From: Methanobacterium sp. UBA176 | GTDB lineage: Archaea > Methanobacteriota > Methanobacteria > Methanobacteriales > Methanobacteriaceae | Direction of reading: 5' to 3' | Length of the DNA: 52,032 nucleotides | NCBI GenBank assembly: GCA_002505765.1 | Contig: DAVZ01000008.1 | Coordinates: forward strand, 1 to 52,032 | Shown: piece by piece, positions 17,261 to 25,375 of the stretch | How positions within the stretch are numbered: the first letter of the stretch is position 1 | Layout: every line of letters begins with the position of its first letter | Made by a program: the position numbers and the translations under genes | Notes under the pieces: generated by a model | Seen by the model: the letters and a program-made list of their open reading frames with translations, nothing else | Database searches by the model: none | What the model was told of the DNA's origin: nothing

Positions 17261-18019
17261 ATGGATATAACGTTTAAAAAGGACAAAAAAGCGCTGCAGG
17301 ACGAGGTCATCCGTAAATCAATGGATTTAGAAGAGAATGGATATAAACCAGAAATTGAAGAATGTGAATTAGAGGGTAAATTTATCACCATCTCACCAAC
17401 ATGCATAAGATGCAATTTATGCGCTGAAGAATGTCCTGTAGGAGCTATATCTAAAGCAAAAGCAGGTAAACGTGCTAAAGTACTTGAAAACTGCGTTAAG
17501 TGTGAAATTTGTGCACAAACATGTCCCGTTAAGAGCATACATGTTTTAGAAACCATATCTTCTGTAAATGAAGAAGATGTTAAATACCGTTTAAGAGATC
17601 TGAAAATACCTCACAGAAAGCTGAAAATGAAAAGTATCAGTGTAGATAAAGAAAAATGTGATTCCTGCCCCATGTGTGTTAAATTTTGCCCTACAGGTGC
17701 CATAAAAATTGATGGGGAAACTGCAGTTATTGATACCGGTGCCTGTATTGGCTGCGGTGCGTGTGTCAATGTATGTCCAGAAGGTGCAGTAACACTTGAA
17801 AGAGAGTTAGGTCCTGTAATAAAAACTAAAATGCTTGATATTGACCGGGAAGCATGTGTTTCCTGCGGGATATGTGAAGAAAACTGTCCTGTAGAAGCAA
17901 TTAAACTCGAAGACAGTGAAATAGTATTTTCAGAGGATAAATGTATTTTATGTGAAGTATGCTCAAATAAATGTCCTGTAGGTGCATTAAAACTTGAGAG
18001 GGTAACCAATGAAAGTTAA
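17261..18019 (+). CDS. Polyferredoxin with six [4Fe-4S] motifs
   Basis: A 252-aa iron-sulfur protein with six complete CxxCxxCxxxCP motifs (CIRCNLC, CVKCEIC, CDSCPMC, CIGCGAC, CVSCGIC, CILCEVC), a cysteine-free N-terminus of about 45 residues, and a 40-residue linker after the second motif. It is the third polyferredoxin of the region and likely exchanges electrons with EhaP and EhaQ or with formylmethanofuran dehydrogenase; the partner is inference. It overlaps the CBS gene by 11 bp. Confidence 0.88.
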   Translation: MDITFKKDKKALQDEVIRKSMDLEENGYKPEIEECELEGKFITISPTCIRCNLCAEECPVGAISKAKAGKRAKVLENCVKCEICAQTCPVKSIHVLETISSVNEEDVKYRLRDLKIPHRKLKMKSISVDKEKCDSCPMCVKFCPTGAIKIDGETAVIDTGACIGCGACVNVCPEGAVTLERELGPVIKTKMLDIDREACVSCGICEENCPVEAIKLEDSEIVFSEDKCILCEVCSNKCPVGALKLERVTNES

Positions 18020-18641
18020 AGAAATAATGGATAAGGAATATATATATGCGTTTCCAGATCAAGACATTGTAGAAGTGTCTCTAATGATGGAGAAGAAAAA
18101 GAAGTTCACAACGCCAGTTGTAGATGATAAAAAAAAGCTTATTGGCTGGATAACTTCTTTTGATGTTACAAGGGGATTCAGGGAAGGTCATAAAAAGGTA
18201 TCAGATATCATGCATTCTAAAGATGACATTGTCCATGTACATGAAGAGGATCCTGCAAGATTCGCTGTTTTAGAAACTTCTAAACATAAAGTAGTTAGTA
18301 TTCCTGTTCTGGATGATAATGATACTGTTACTGGAGTTGTAAGAACATTTGACATTGTAAAAACATTATCACATCTTTATGAGATTAAACTTTACAGGAT
18401 ATTTGAAGCAATGGCAGAAGAACTTAAAGGAGTTAGCTGGGAAGAGCTTATGGAAGCTGCTGCCATAATCACAAGAAGAAGGACTGGAAAGAGAATAAAA
18501 CCAGAAGAATATGAGAAAAGAATTAGAGAATCAACATTTGGAGAGGCAATCTGGGCTACAGGGGGACTTGAAAAGTTTTTTGTAGGTCTTATAGCTATTG
18601 GTGAACTGGTTATAGCAAGAAAAGTAGCGAGAGCAAGATAA
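18009..18641 (+). CDS. Two-CBS-domain protein
   Basis: A 210-aa protein with tandem CBS domains (about 1-60 and 66-125; motifs VKEIMDKEYIYAFPDQ and VSDIMHSKDDIVHVHEE) and a basic helical C-terminal region of about 80 residues. CBS pairs bind adenosine nucleotides or SAM and regulate partner proteins. It overlaps the polyferredoxin gene and closes the eha supra-operon, so an energy-state sensor for this module is a fair guess. The C-terminal part is of unknown type. Confidence 0.85.
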   Translation: MKVKEIMDKEYIYAFPDQDIVEVSLMMEKKKKFTTPVVDDKKKLIGWITSFDVTRGFREGHKKVSDIMHSKDDIVHVHEEDPARFAVLETSKHKVVSIPVLDDNDTVTGVVRTFDIVKTLSHLYEIKLYRIFEAMAEELKGVSWEELMEAAAIITRRRTGKRIKPEEYEKRIRESTFGEAIWATGGLEKFFVGLIAIGELVIARKVARAR

Positions 18642-18715
18642 TAATTATTTCCATCATTTTTAATGGATATATTAACTTTTTTTGGATATTTAAAAAAAAA
18701 GGAAGATAAGTTAAT

Positions 18716-18772
18716 TTACTTTCTTTTTGGTAATGCTAATCCTGCAAGAACCATTAAAACAGCCATTACAAG
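18716..18772 (-). repeat. C-terminal-coding direct repeat, copy A
   Basis: 57 bp encoding the hydrophobic tail helix and KRK terminus. It matches 19737-19793 with about two mismatches, far closer than the rest of the two genes. Suggests recent duplication or gene conversion of the anchor. Confidence 0.75.
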
Positions 18773-19612
18773 CATTCCAAGGGGTAAACCTGCTTCCTGC
18801 ATTGGTACTTCTTCACCTGCAGCAGCAACTACTGGTTCTTCACCGAATGCAGCAACCGGAAATTCTTCGCCTGCAGCAGCCTCTCCGTTTTCATCTATAG
18901 CAGCAGGTGGTTCTTCTTCACCGCCAGCAGCGGCTGGGATAAATACAAGTCCTGCATCCCATGATGGATCAATTATACACTTTATCAGGTCAATAGGTCC
19001 TGCTATACCGCTTGCATTAGGATCGCTGTCTACTGAATCGTCAGTTCCCTGATTTTGAGGGCTGAATTGCCATATTTCACCGGTACCTGTAGGAAGTATG
19101 AATTCTAACCAGTAAATGCCTTTAACAAGATTGGTAAAGCAATAAATTCCACTACTATCTGTTTTGGTGGTGGCGATTTTTTCAACTGGTTCACTGGTAT
19201 TTCCCTTCCATAAGTTTACAGTTACATTTTCTATGCCTTTTTCTTCCTGGTCTTGAATTCCGTTAGCATTGCTGTCGTTCCAAACGCGATCACCAATTGT
19301 GGATTTACATTTTTTAGGATACTTTACTTTAGGTGGTACACATTTTGCTTCTGCATGTTTGGGTTTATCACATTTAGTTTCATCAAATTTTTTTCTATCA
19401 TTACATACTGTTGGGTTTGGTTGACATTTTTGTTCCTTGCTTATTTTTGAGTAATAATTATTAATATCTGAATTTTGATGGCTAAACTGACACTGGGTAG
19501 ATTTATCAATGGAATATTCATTTATGTCTGTTGCTGATACGAATCCACTAATGGTAACTGCAAAAATAACTGTCATAAACAGTAATAATCCATTTTGAAT
19601 ACCTTTTTGCAT
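18716..19612 (-). CDS. Secreted SdrD/Cna-B-type surface protein with sorting-like tail
   Basis: A 298-aa protein. I start it at the ATG at 19612, six bases after GGAGGTG, rather than at the codon at 19645. Order of parts: signal peptide (about 1-28, ending GFVSA), a Cys/Lys/Pro-rich segment with repeated KCxPP motifs (60-95), one SdrD-type B domain (about 100-215) with the Ca-binding loop WNDSNANGIQDQEEKG, an Ala/Glu/Gly/Pro stalk, and a tail MQEAGLPLG - hydrophobic helix - PKRK. The tail layout resembles cell-wall sorting signals. The paralogue next door has almost the same tail. Confidence 0.82.
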   Translation of the reverse strand: MQKGIQNGLLLFMTVIFAVTISGFVSATDINEYSIDKSTQCQFSHQNSDINNYYSKISKEQKCQPNPTVCNDRKKFDETKCDKPKHAEAKCVPPKVKYPKKCKSTIGDRVWNDSNANGIQDQEEKGIENVTVNLWKGNTSEPVEKIATTKTDSSGIYCFTNLVKGIYWLEFILPTGTGEIWQFSPQNQGTDDSVDSDPNASGIAGPIDLIKCIIDPSWDAGLVFIPAAAGGEEEPPAAIDENGEAAAGEEFPVAAFGEEPVVAAAGEEVPMQEAGLPLGMLVMAVLMVLAGLALPKRK

Positions 19613-19667
19613 TTTTTTCACCTCCAATGCTAAATTATTCGTCATATGTATTATGGTATTAAAATTA

Positions 19668-19698
19668 TTTAATATTAACTATTATTATATGAGTAATA
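19668..19698 (-). promoter_or_regulatory. Shared upstream element, copy A
   Basis: A 31-bp stretch upstream of the SdrD-type gene identical except for one base to 20216-20246. On the minus strand it contains a CATATA(A)TAA TATA-like core, so it is probably the promoter plus an activator or repressor site. Confidence 0.6.
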
Positions 19699-19736
19699 AT
19701 AATTTATTATAAATAAAAGGAGAAAAAAGAATTTCA

Positions 19737-19793
19737 TTACTTTCTTTTTGACAATGCTAATCCTGCAAGAACCATTAAAACAGCCATTACAAG
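19737..19793 (-). repeat. C-terminal-coding direct repeat, copy B
   Basis: Second copy of the tail-coding repeat, in the Cys-rich protein gene. Divergence rises sharply upstream, in the stalk. Confidence 0.75.
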
Positions 19794-20159
19794 TACACCA
19801 ACAGGAACTCCTGTTTCCTGCATATTTACTGTGTCTTCTCCAGCAGCCGCTACTGGTATTTCTTCTGGGTCTCCACCACCTGCAGCAGCAGGATCTTCCT
19901 CACCGCCTCCGGCTGCTGGATCAGTGACTGGAGGGTCTGTAGGGTCTACAGGATCTGTACAATTTTCACTTGTTTTACAATGGTCGTTACATTCATAACA
20001 ACTTAATTGGTTACAGGTACATTTATCAGGGATATGGCTCTTACACTTGTCTGAATCATCACATGCAGGTCCTATAGCTGATACGAATCCACTGATAGCA
20101 GATGCGATCACGACAGTCATCAATATGATTGCCAGAGTTTTTTGCATACTTTTTTGCAT
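19737..20159 (-). CDS. Small Cys-rich secreted protein with the same sorting-like tail
   Basis: A 140-aa protein: signal peptide (about 1-28, ending GFVSA), a compact Cys-rich segment with eleven cysteines (about 33-68), a Pro/Ala/Gly/Glu stalk (70-110), then MQETGVPVG, a hydrophobic helix and SKRK. GGAGGTGAAAG precedes the ATG. The Cys-rich head could form disulfides or bind metal outside the cell. Tail and promoter are shared with the neighbouring SdrD-type gene, so both are probably anchored and regulated together. Confidence 0.8.
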   Translation of the reverse strand: MQKSMQKTLAIILMTVVIASAISGFVSAIGPACDDSDKCKSHIPDKCTCNQLSCYECNDHCKTSENCTDPVDPTDPPVTDPAAGGGEEDPAAAGGGDPEEIPVAAAGEDTVNMQETGVPVGVLVMAVLMVLAGLALSKRK

Positions 20160-20215
20160 TCTTTCACCTCCTTCATAATATGGTATTCAATAATAGTATT
20201 ATGTTAATAATTATA

Positions 20216-20246
20216 TTTAATATTAACTATTAATATATGAGTAATA
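20216..20246 (-). promoter_or_regulatory. Shared upstream element, copy B
   Basis: Copy of the 31-bp element upstream of the Cys-rich gene, with TATATTAA on the minus strand. It lies in the 336-bp gap 20160-20495, which also holds the asnB promoter at 20376-20386 and no other gene. Confidence 0.6.
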
Positions 20247-20375
20247 CAAAATAAATTATAAAATAATTATTCTTAAACCATAAAAACAAATAATAAAATA
20301 AATAATCTTTTTCTTTGGCATTAATATTAATTTATGGCTAATAAATAGATTATAACCATCTAATAATCAAAAATC

Positions 20376-20386
20376 TTTATATATAT
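20376..20386 (+). promoter_or_regulatory. TATA box of asnB
   Basis: TTTATATATAT about 120 nt before the chosen asnB start. Predicted transcription start near 20405-20410 gives a leader of about 90 nt containing an in-frame AUG at 20418. Confidence 0.5.
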
Positions 20387-20495
20387 GTGTAATTTTTAAA
20401 TTTAAAGTTAAAATTTAATGAAAAATAGCATACTGTATATAAAAATAACTATAAGAATAAACAAATTATTAAAAGTTTTTGAACAGGTACAGAAT

Positions 20496-21956
20496 ATGTG
20501 TGGAATTGCAGGAATAGTTGGAAATAATATAGCCAGAGATCTTTATCAAATGCTAAATTCTATAAAACACAGAGGTCCAGATGGTTCTGGAGTTTTTGTA
20601 GATAATAAAACAGCTTATGGTAATCTGGATGATATAAAGATTCCGGAAGGTTCCTTTGGAATGGGTCACAATTTACTCTCAATTGTTGGGTGTAAGAGTG
20701 GGCAACCACTGATTAAGGATAACTTAGTTCTTGCTGGAAATGGAGAAATATATAACTACAGAGAGCTTAAAGACCAGTTCAAACCCATTTTGAGTACAGA
20801 TTCAGATTTTGAAATCGTTTTAAACATTATTAAGGAATTTTATAATGATTCTCTTTGTGAAGCTGTAATCAAAACCATTGATTATCTGGATGGGGATTAT
20901 GCGTTTGCTGTTTATGATGGAAGAAATTTTGCAGCAGTAAGAGATCCTTTAGGAGTTAAACCTCTTTATTATGGAGGGAACAAATTTTTTGCATTTGCTT
21001 CAGAGCGAAAATCCCTCTGGAGCGTGGGTATAAATGATGTAAAGACACTTACTCCAGGTTCATTGATATACAACAAAGAAATATTAAAAATAAAAAATAA
21101 AGAAACTAAAATAGCTTATTTAAACTCCCTTAAAAGCCTGGATAAAACACATTTAAATAAAAAAATTCTTAAAAAGCAGTTAAAAGAGGCACTGATTAAA
21201 TCGGTTCAAAAAAGAGTTTTAGGACTTTCCAAGGTGGGAATTTTATTTTCAGGAGGTATAGATAGCACTATTCTTTCTAAAATAACAATGGATCTTGGAA
21301 TAGAAACCACTCTTTACTGTGTCGGTCATAAAAACTCAACTGATCTTAAATCCTCTAAAGAAACTGCACAAAGAATGAATATTCCTATAAAAACCAAAGT
21401 GATAGACATAAAAGATGTTAGGAAGTATTTAAATTTAGTTTTAGATGCAATAGAAGAATTTAATCTTATGAAATTGGGAGTAGGAATGCCCGCATATATT
21501 GCTGCTGAAATGGCCCATAATGATGGTTTAAAAGTTGTCCTTTCTGGGCAGGGAGCAGATGAACTATTTGGAGGATATCACCGCTACTTAAATCTTTATC
21601 ATAAAAAGGGAGAACTTGTACAGGAGGATTTGAGAAAAGATATTCTGAATCTTTATCATGAAAACCTGCAACGTGATGATGCAGTTACTATGGCTAATAG
21701 TGTTGAACTCAGGGTCCCTTATCTTGATCTTGATATTATAAATAAAGCAATAAATATACCTATGAAATATAAAATCAATGGGAAGAATGATAATTTAAGA
21801 AAATGTATTCTGAGGGAAATTGGAGCAGAACTTGGAGTGCCTGAAGAAACAGTTTTAAGGCCAAAAAAGGCAGCGCAATATGGTTCTGGCGTGCATAAAA
21901 TGCTTAAAAAGGTATTAAAGCCTGCAAACACAAAGTGTTTCCGGCATCAAACATGA
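20496..21956 (+). CDS. asnB: Asparagine synthase (glutamine-hydrolysing)
   Basis: A 486-aa enzyme that amidates aspartate using glutamine and ATP. The start is fixed by MCGIAGIVG: Cys2 must be N-terminal to act as the class II amidotransferase nucleophile, and AGGT lies seven bases upstream. An in-frame ATG at 20418 would bury this Cys 26 residues in. The N-terminal glutaminase domain spans about 1-190; the synthetase domain has the PP-loop LFSGGIDST and GQGADELFGGYHRY. The C-terminus is shortish compared with bacterial AsnB. Confidence 0.92.
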   Translation: MCGIAGIVGNNIARDLYQMLNSIKHRGPDGSGVFVDNKTAYGNLDDIKIPEGSFGMGHNLLSIVGCKSGQPLIKDNLVLAGNGEIYNYRELKDQFKPILSTDSDFEIVLNIIKEFYNDSLCEAVIKTIDYLDGDYAFAVYDGRNFAAVRDPLGVKPLYYGGNKFFAFASERKSLWSVGINDVKTLTPGSLIYNKEILKIKNKETKIAYLNSLKSLDKTHLNKKILKKQLKEALIKSVQKRVLGLSKVGILFSGGIDSTILSKITMDLGIETTLYCVGHKNSTDLKSSKETAQRMNIPIKTKVIDIKDVRKYLNLVLDAIEEFNLMKLGVGMPAYIAAEMAHNDGLKVVLSGQGADELFGGYHRYLNLYHKKGELVQEDLRKDILNLYHENLQRDDAVTMANSVELRVPYLDLDIINKAINIPMKYKINGKNDNLRKCILREIGAELGVPEETVLRPKKAAQYGSGVHKMLKKVLKPANTKCFRHQT

Positions 21957-22038
21957 AATGTTTTGAAAGGAAAATGAATATAGAAATATTGAAAATAATT
22001 TAATAAGTGATTATTATAAAATTAAGGAGTCATTAAAA

Positions 22039-22257
22039 ATGAAAATCGAAAAAGAAGCCGAAAAAATACTTGAAAAATTCTCAAAAGCACTTGAAGACAT
22101 TCCTGAATTTGAAGAAACTCATTATATTGTTGATAATATTAATTTAACCCGTCCAGATCATGGGAAAGATAAAGATACTCAAAAAATCCTTCGTAACGCC
22201 GAAGTAGACAAAGAAGGAAATGTTATAGCTGAAAAGGGTAAATGGGTAAATAAATAA
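22039..22257 (+). CDS. gatC: GatC-like Asp-tRNA(Asn) amidotransferase subunit
   Basis: A 72-aa protein resembling archaeal GatC: an N-terminal helix (IEKEAEKILEKFSKAL), a middle part that includes NLTRPD-like residues, and the C-terminal EKGKWV motif. GatC stabilises GatA/GatB in forming Asn-tRNA or Gln-tRNA. AAGGAG precedes the ATG. Placement next to asparagine synthetase fits asparagine supply. Short length lowers certainty. Confidence 0.72.
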   Translation: MKIEKEAEKILEKFSKALEDIPEFEETHYIVDNINLTRPDHGKDKDTQKILRNAEVDKEGNVIAEKGKWVNK

Positions 22258-22354
22258 ATCTTTGAAGAAAGCCAATTAGGGTTTTCCTGGACTTTTGAAC
22301 TAAATTTTAAAATGCCCGAACACACTGTGTCTCGGCCAGAAAATCTATGATTTG

Positions 22355-22447
22355 CAACCACAAAAAAATAGAAAATTTTGAGGTTGAAGGAAAACCTTTC
22401 AGGTTTCAAACCACAGAAAATAGAAATTTTTGAGGTTGAAGGAAAAA
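22355..22447. repeat. Two tandem copies of a hairpin-forming intergenic repeat
   Basis: Copies begin near 22356 and 22409, period 53 bp. Each has the arms CAACCACAAAA and TTTTGAGGTTG (copy 1), or close variants, separated by about ten A-rich bases, then GAAGGAAAA. They occupy most of the 282-bp gap between gatC and the ACT gene. A further short hairpin AAATC-tat-GATTT precedes copy 1, and small stems (GCAA/TTGC) follow. Confidence 0.65.
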
Positions 22448-22539
22448 CAAGTTTTTCTTGCAATTTTCATTGCGAGTTTACAAATCAAAGACTTGTAATT
22501 CCTGAACCCCAAATTATAAAATAATTTGGAGGTAGTAAA

Positions 22540-23028
22540 ATGAGATTAAATCTTGTTTTAGAATTATTAGACATCCCTGGACAGTTAATAGATGCTTTAG
22601 ACCCTATTGGAAGACTTGGAGCAAATATTGTTACAGTAATTCACCAGAGGGATGTTAAAACCGAAAGGGGTACAGTCCCTGTTCAAATTACAATTGAAGG
22701 GGATAAAGATACTCTCGATAGGGTAATTGATGCTTTAGAAAGTCAAAATATTCAAATAATGGAAGTTGACGGAGTCATAAGGAAGGAAAAAATAAGAACA
22801 ATTTTAATTGGCAATATTGTTGATAAAGATGTTAAAGACACTCTCAATAAGCTGAATGAAGTTGAAGGTGTTAAAGTAATTGATTTTAATTTAAAAATGT
22901 CTGATAATCCTGAAAAATCTGCTTCAAAGATTATAGTTGAGGCAGAATATGGTAAAAGAAAGGATATAATGAAGAAAATAAAAGAAATAGGAGAATCAAA
23001 AAAATTCTTAGTGATTAACGAAGTTTAG
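22540..23028 (+). CDS. Double ACT-domain regulatory protein
   Basis: A 162-aa protein with two ACT-type modules (about 1-75, RLNLVLELLDIPGQL; and 85-160, RTILIGNIVDKD). ACT domains bind amino acids. It sits 20 bp before homoserine dehydrogenase, so it likely acts as the detached regulatory subunit sensing threonine or a related amino acid; that is inference from position. TTTGGAGGTAGT precedes the ATG. Confidence 0.85.
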   Translation: MRLNLVLELLDIPGQLIDALDPIGRLGANIVTVIHQRDVKTERGTVPVQITIEGDKDTLDRVIDALESQNIQIMEVDGVIRKEKIRTILIGNIVDKDVKDTLNKLNEVEGVKVIDFNLKMSDNPEKSASKIIVEAEYGKRKDIMKKIKEIGESKKFLVINEV

Positions 23029-23048
23029 CACCTTTTGGAGAGGAAAAT

Positions 23049-24053
23049 ATGAAAATATGTATTTTAGGGTTTGGTGCTGTTGGGAAAGGGGTTGCAAAAG
23101 TTATTTCCATGAAGAGGGATGAAATAAAGGATAAATATGGCTTGGATATTATAATAACAGCAGTATCTGATACTTCAGGTGCTGCAGTATGTGAAGAAGG
23201 TTTAGATCCTGCATTATTACTTGAAATAAAGGAAAAAACAGGAAAAATATCCAAATATCCAGAATATGGAGTCCCCAACCTTTCAAACATTGAAGTACTT
23301 AATAATGCTGACTATGATTGCCTTGTAGAAGTCACTCCAACTGATATAGAGGATGGAGAACCGGCGAAATCCCACATTTTAAAAGCTTTTAATGATAAAA
23401 AAGATGTTGTAACATCAAATAAAGGCCCTTTAGCTATATCATTTGCTGATATAGCTCAATCAGCCAGAAAAAATGGAGTTCAATTAAGATATGAAGCATC
23501 AGTGGGAGGTGCGATGCCTATCTTAAATTTTGCACATGATACATTGCCCAGCTGTAATATTGAATCTATTCTGGGAATTCTAAACGGTACGACAAATTAT
23601 ATTCTTTCCAGAATGGCAAAAGAGGGTTCATCATATGAACAGATATTAAAAGAATCTCAAGAAATGGGTATTGCTGAAACCAATCCGGCTCAAGATGTTG
23701 AAGGCACCGATGCAGCTTGTAAAGTGGTTATTCTTGCAAATTCCATATTAAAGAGGAATGTTACCCTAAAAGATGTGGAGGTGGTTGGTATATCCAAAAT
23801 CACCCAGGAAGCTATTTCACTTGCAAAAAATGAAGGTTATCTCATTAAACTTATAGGAGAAGTATCTTCAGACACTCTTGAAGTATCCCCCCGACTTGTA
23901 AGGGAAGGCTCTCCCTTTGCAGTTGACGGCACTTTAAATGTGGCAACTCTTAAGACAGACCTTGCAGATGAAGTTACCGTGGTTGGAAAAGGCGCCGGGT
24001 CTATTGAAACTGCTTCTGCTATTTTAAGTGATATTATTAGCATTTACAAATAA
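23049..24053 (+). CDS. hom: Homoserine dehydrogenase
   Basis: A 334-aa enzyme reducing aspartate semialdehyde to homoserine for threonine and methionine synthesis. It has the N-terminal Rossmann motif GFGAVGKGVAKV, the SNKGPLA segment and the catalytic-domain signature GILNGTTNYILSRM. No C-terminal ACT domain is present, consistent with regulation by the separate ACT protein upstream. GGAGAGG precedes the ATG. Confidence 0.93.
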   Translation: MKICILGFGAVGKGVAKVISMKRDEIKDKYGLDIIITAVSDTSGAAVCEEGLDPALLLEIKEKTGKISKYPEYGVPNLSNIEVLNNADYDCLVEVTPTDIEDGEPAKSHILKAFNDKKDVVTSNKGPLAISFADIAQSARKNGVQLRYEASVGGAMPILNFAHDTLPSCNIESILGILNGTTNYILSRMAKEGSSYEQILKESQEMGIAETNPAQDVEGTDAACKVVILANSILKRNVTLKDVEVVGISKITQEAISLAKNEGYLIKLIGEVSSDTLEVSPRLVREGSPFAVDGTLNVATLKTDLADEVTVVGKGAGSIETASAILSDIISIYK

Positions 24054-24073
24054 TTGATTGGAGATTAATAATA

Positions 24074-25279
24074 ATGAAATATGTTGTAGTAATTGGCGAT
24101 GGAATGGCTGATTATCCATTAGAAGAATTAGGTAATAAAACTCCTCTTCAAGCTTCTGTAATTCCTAACATGGATTATGTTGCATCTAACGGTATAAGTG
24201 GGCTTTTAAAAACCATTCCAGATGGTATGGAACCTGGTTCTGATGTTGCTAATCTTTCAATTATGGGATATAACCCTAGAAAATATTATACAGGTAGAGG
24301 CCCCATTGAAGCTGCAAGTATTGGTGCAGAACTTAAATCTGGCCAGATAGCGTTTAGATGTAACTTTATAACAGAAAAAAATGGTTTATTAAAGGACTTC
24401 AATGCTGATCATATTTCTACAGAGGAATCAGAAGAACTCATCAAGTCCTTAAATAATCAATTTGGACATATTGGAAAGTTTTATTCTGGCATAAGTTATA
24501 GAAATTTATTTATAATTGAAAACAAACATACTGCATCGTTAAAGTCAATGCCACCACATGATATTGTTGGCCAGGGCATTGAAGAAAATCTTTTAAGTCC
24601 ATTTAATGATGAAAATGCACAATTATTGAATAAAATTATGAAGGATTCTCAGGAATTATTAATAAATCATCCTGTTAATAAAAAAAGAATTGCTGAAGGA
24701 AAGAATCCTGCAAACATGATCTGGCTCTGGGGACAGGGAGTTAAACCATCAATGCCATTATTTAGCCAAAAATATGGATTAAATGGTGCCACAATAACAG
24801 GTGTGGATCTTATTAAAGGTCTTGGAGTTTGCCTTGGCCTGAATAATATTGATGTTCCTGGAGCAACCGGTTATTATGATACAGATTATGGTGCAAAAGC
24901 AAAATATGCAATTAATGCACTGAATTCTCATGATCTGGTTTTTATTCATGTAGAAGCTCCAGATGAAGCAGGTCATGCTGGAGATGTAAATGAAAAAATC
25001 AAAGCAATAGAAAATATTGACTTTAAAATTGTGGGAAAATTGCTTGATGAGCTCCCGGGATTTGGCAATTATAAAATTGCAATATTACCCGATCATGCAA
25101 CTCCTATAAGCGTTAAAACCCATACTAATGACCTGGTTCCCTATTCAATATGTTCTAATAACGGTGTTAAAGACAATATCAGTCAGTATAATGAATTTTC
25201 GGCTAAATTGAGTTCTTTAGATACAATTGAAGGACATGAATTCATGAAGAAATTTTTAAATGATTTATTCCATCCATAA
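24074..25279 (+). CDS. apgM: 2,3-bisphosphoglycerate-independent phosphoglycerate mutase (archaeal ApgM)
   Basis: A 401-aa alkaline-phosphatase-superfamily mutase that interconverts 3- and 2-phosphoglycerate in gluconeogenesis. Motifs: GDGMADYP with the metal-binding Asp, GSDVANLSIMGYNP carrying the nucleophilic Ser, the HVEAPDEAGHAGD metal site and LPDHATPI. Length matches the archaeal class (about 400 aa). GGAG precedes the ATG, 20 bp after hom. Confidence 0.92.
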   Translation: MKYVVVIGDGMADYPLEELGNKTPLQASVIPNMDYVASNGISGLLKTIPDGMEPGSDVANLSIMGYNPRKYYTGRGPIEAASIGAELKSGQIAFRCNFITEKNGLLKDFNADHISTEESEELIKSLNNQFGHIGKFYSGISYRNLFIIENKHTASLKSMPPHDIVGQGIEENLLSPFNDENAQLLNKIMKDSQELLINHPVNKKRIAEGKNPANMIWLWGQGVKPSMPLFSQKYGLNGATITGVDLIKGLGVCLGLNNIDVPGATGYYDTDYGAKAKYAINALNSHDLVFIHVEAPDEAGHAGDVNEKIKAIENIDFKIVGKLLDELPGFGNYKIAILPDHATPISVKTHTNDLVPYSICSNNGVKDNISQYNEFSAKLSSLDTIEGHEFMKKFLNDLFHP

Positions 25280-25282
25280 GGA

Positions 25283-25292
25283 TTTATATAAA
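25283..25292 (+). promoter_or_regulatory. TATA box of pyrG
   Basis: TTTATATAAA immediately after the apgM stop. Predicted transcription start near 25312 gives a leader of about 60-70 nt ending in AGGAGATGAT. Confidence 0.55.
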
Positions 25293-25375
25293 TAGGTATA
25301 AATCGAAATAGTGTTTTATAATTTTAACTAACTATGAGTTGAGCATTTTATGATATCAATGATTTTGTTTAGGAG

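Noticed and set aside
22355..22447. CRISPR array
   Set aside because: Only two copies, imperfect and with internal symmetry, no unique spacers of constant length and no cas genes nearby.
22179..22463. 94-aa minus-strand ORF across the hairpin repeats
   Set aside because: It is created by the repeats and the gatC antisense; no ribosome binding site and no family.
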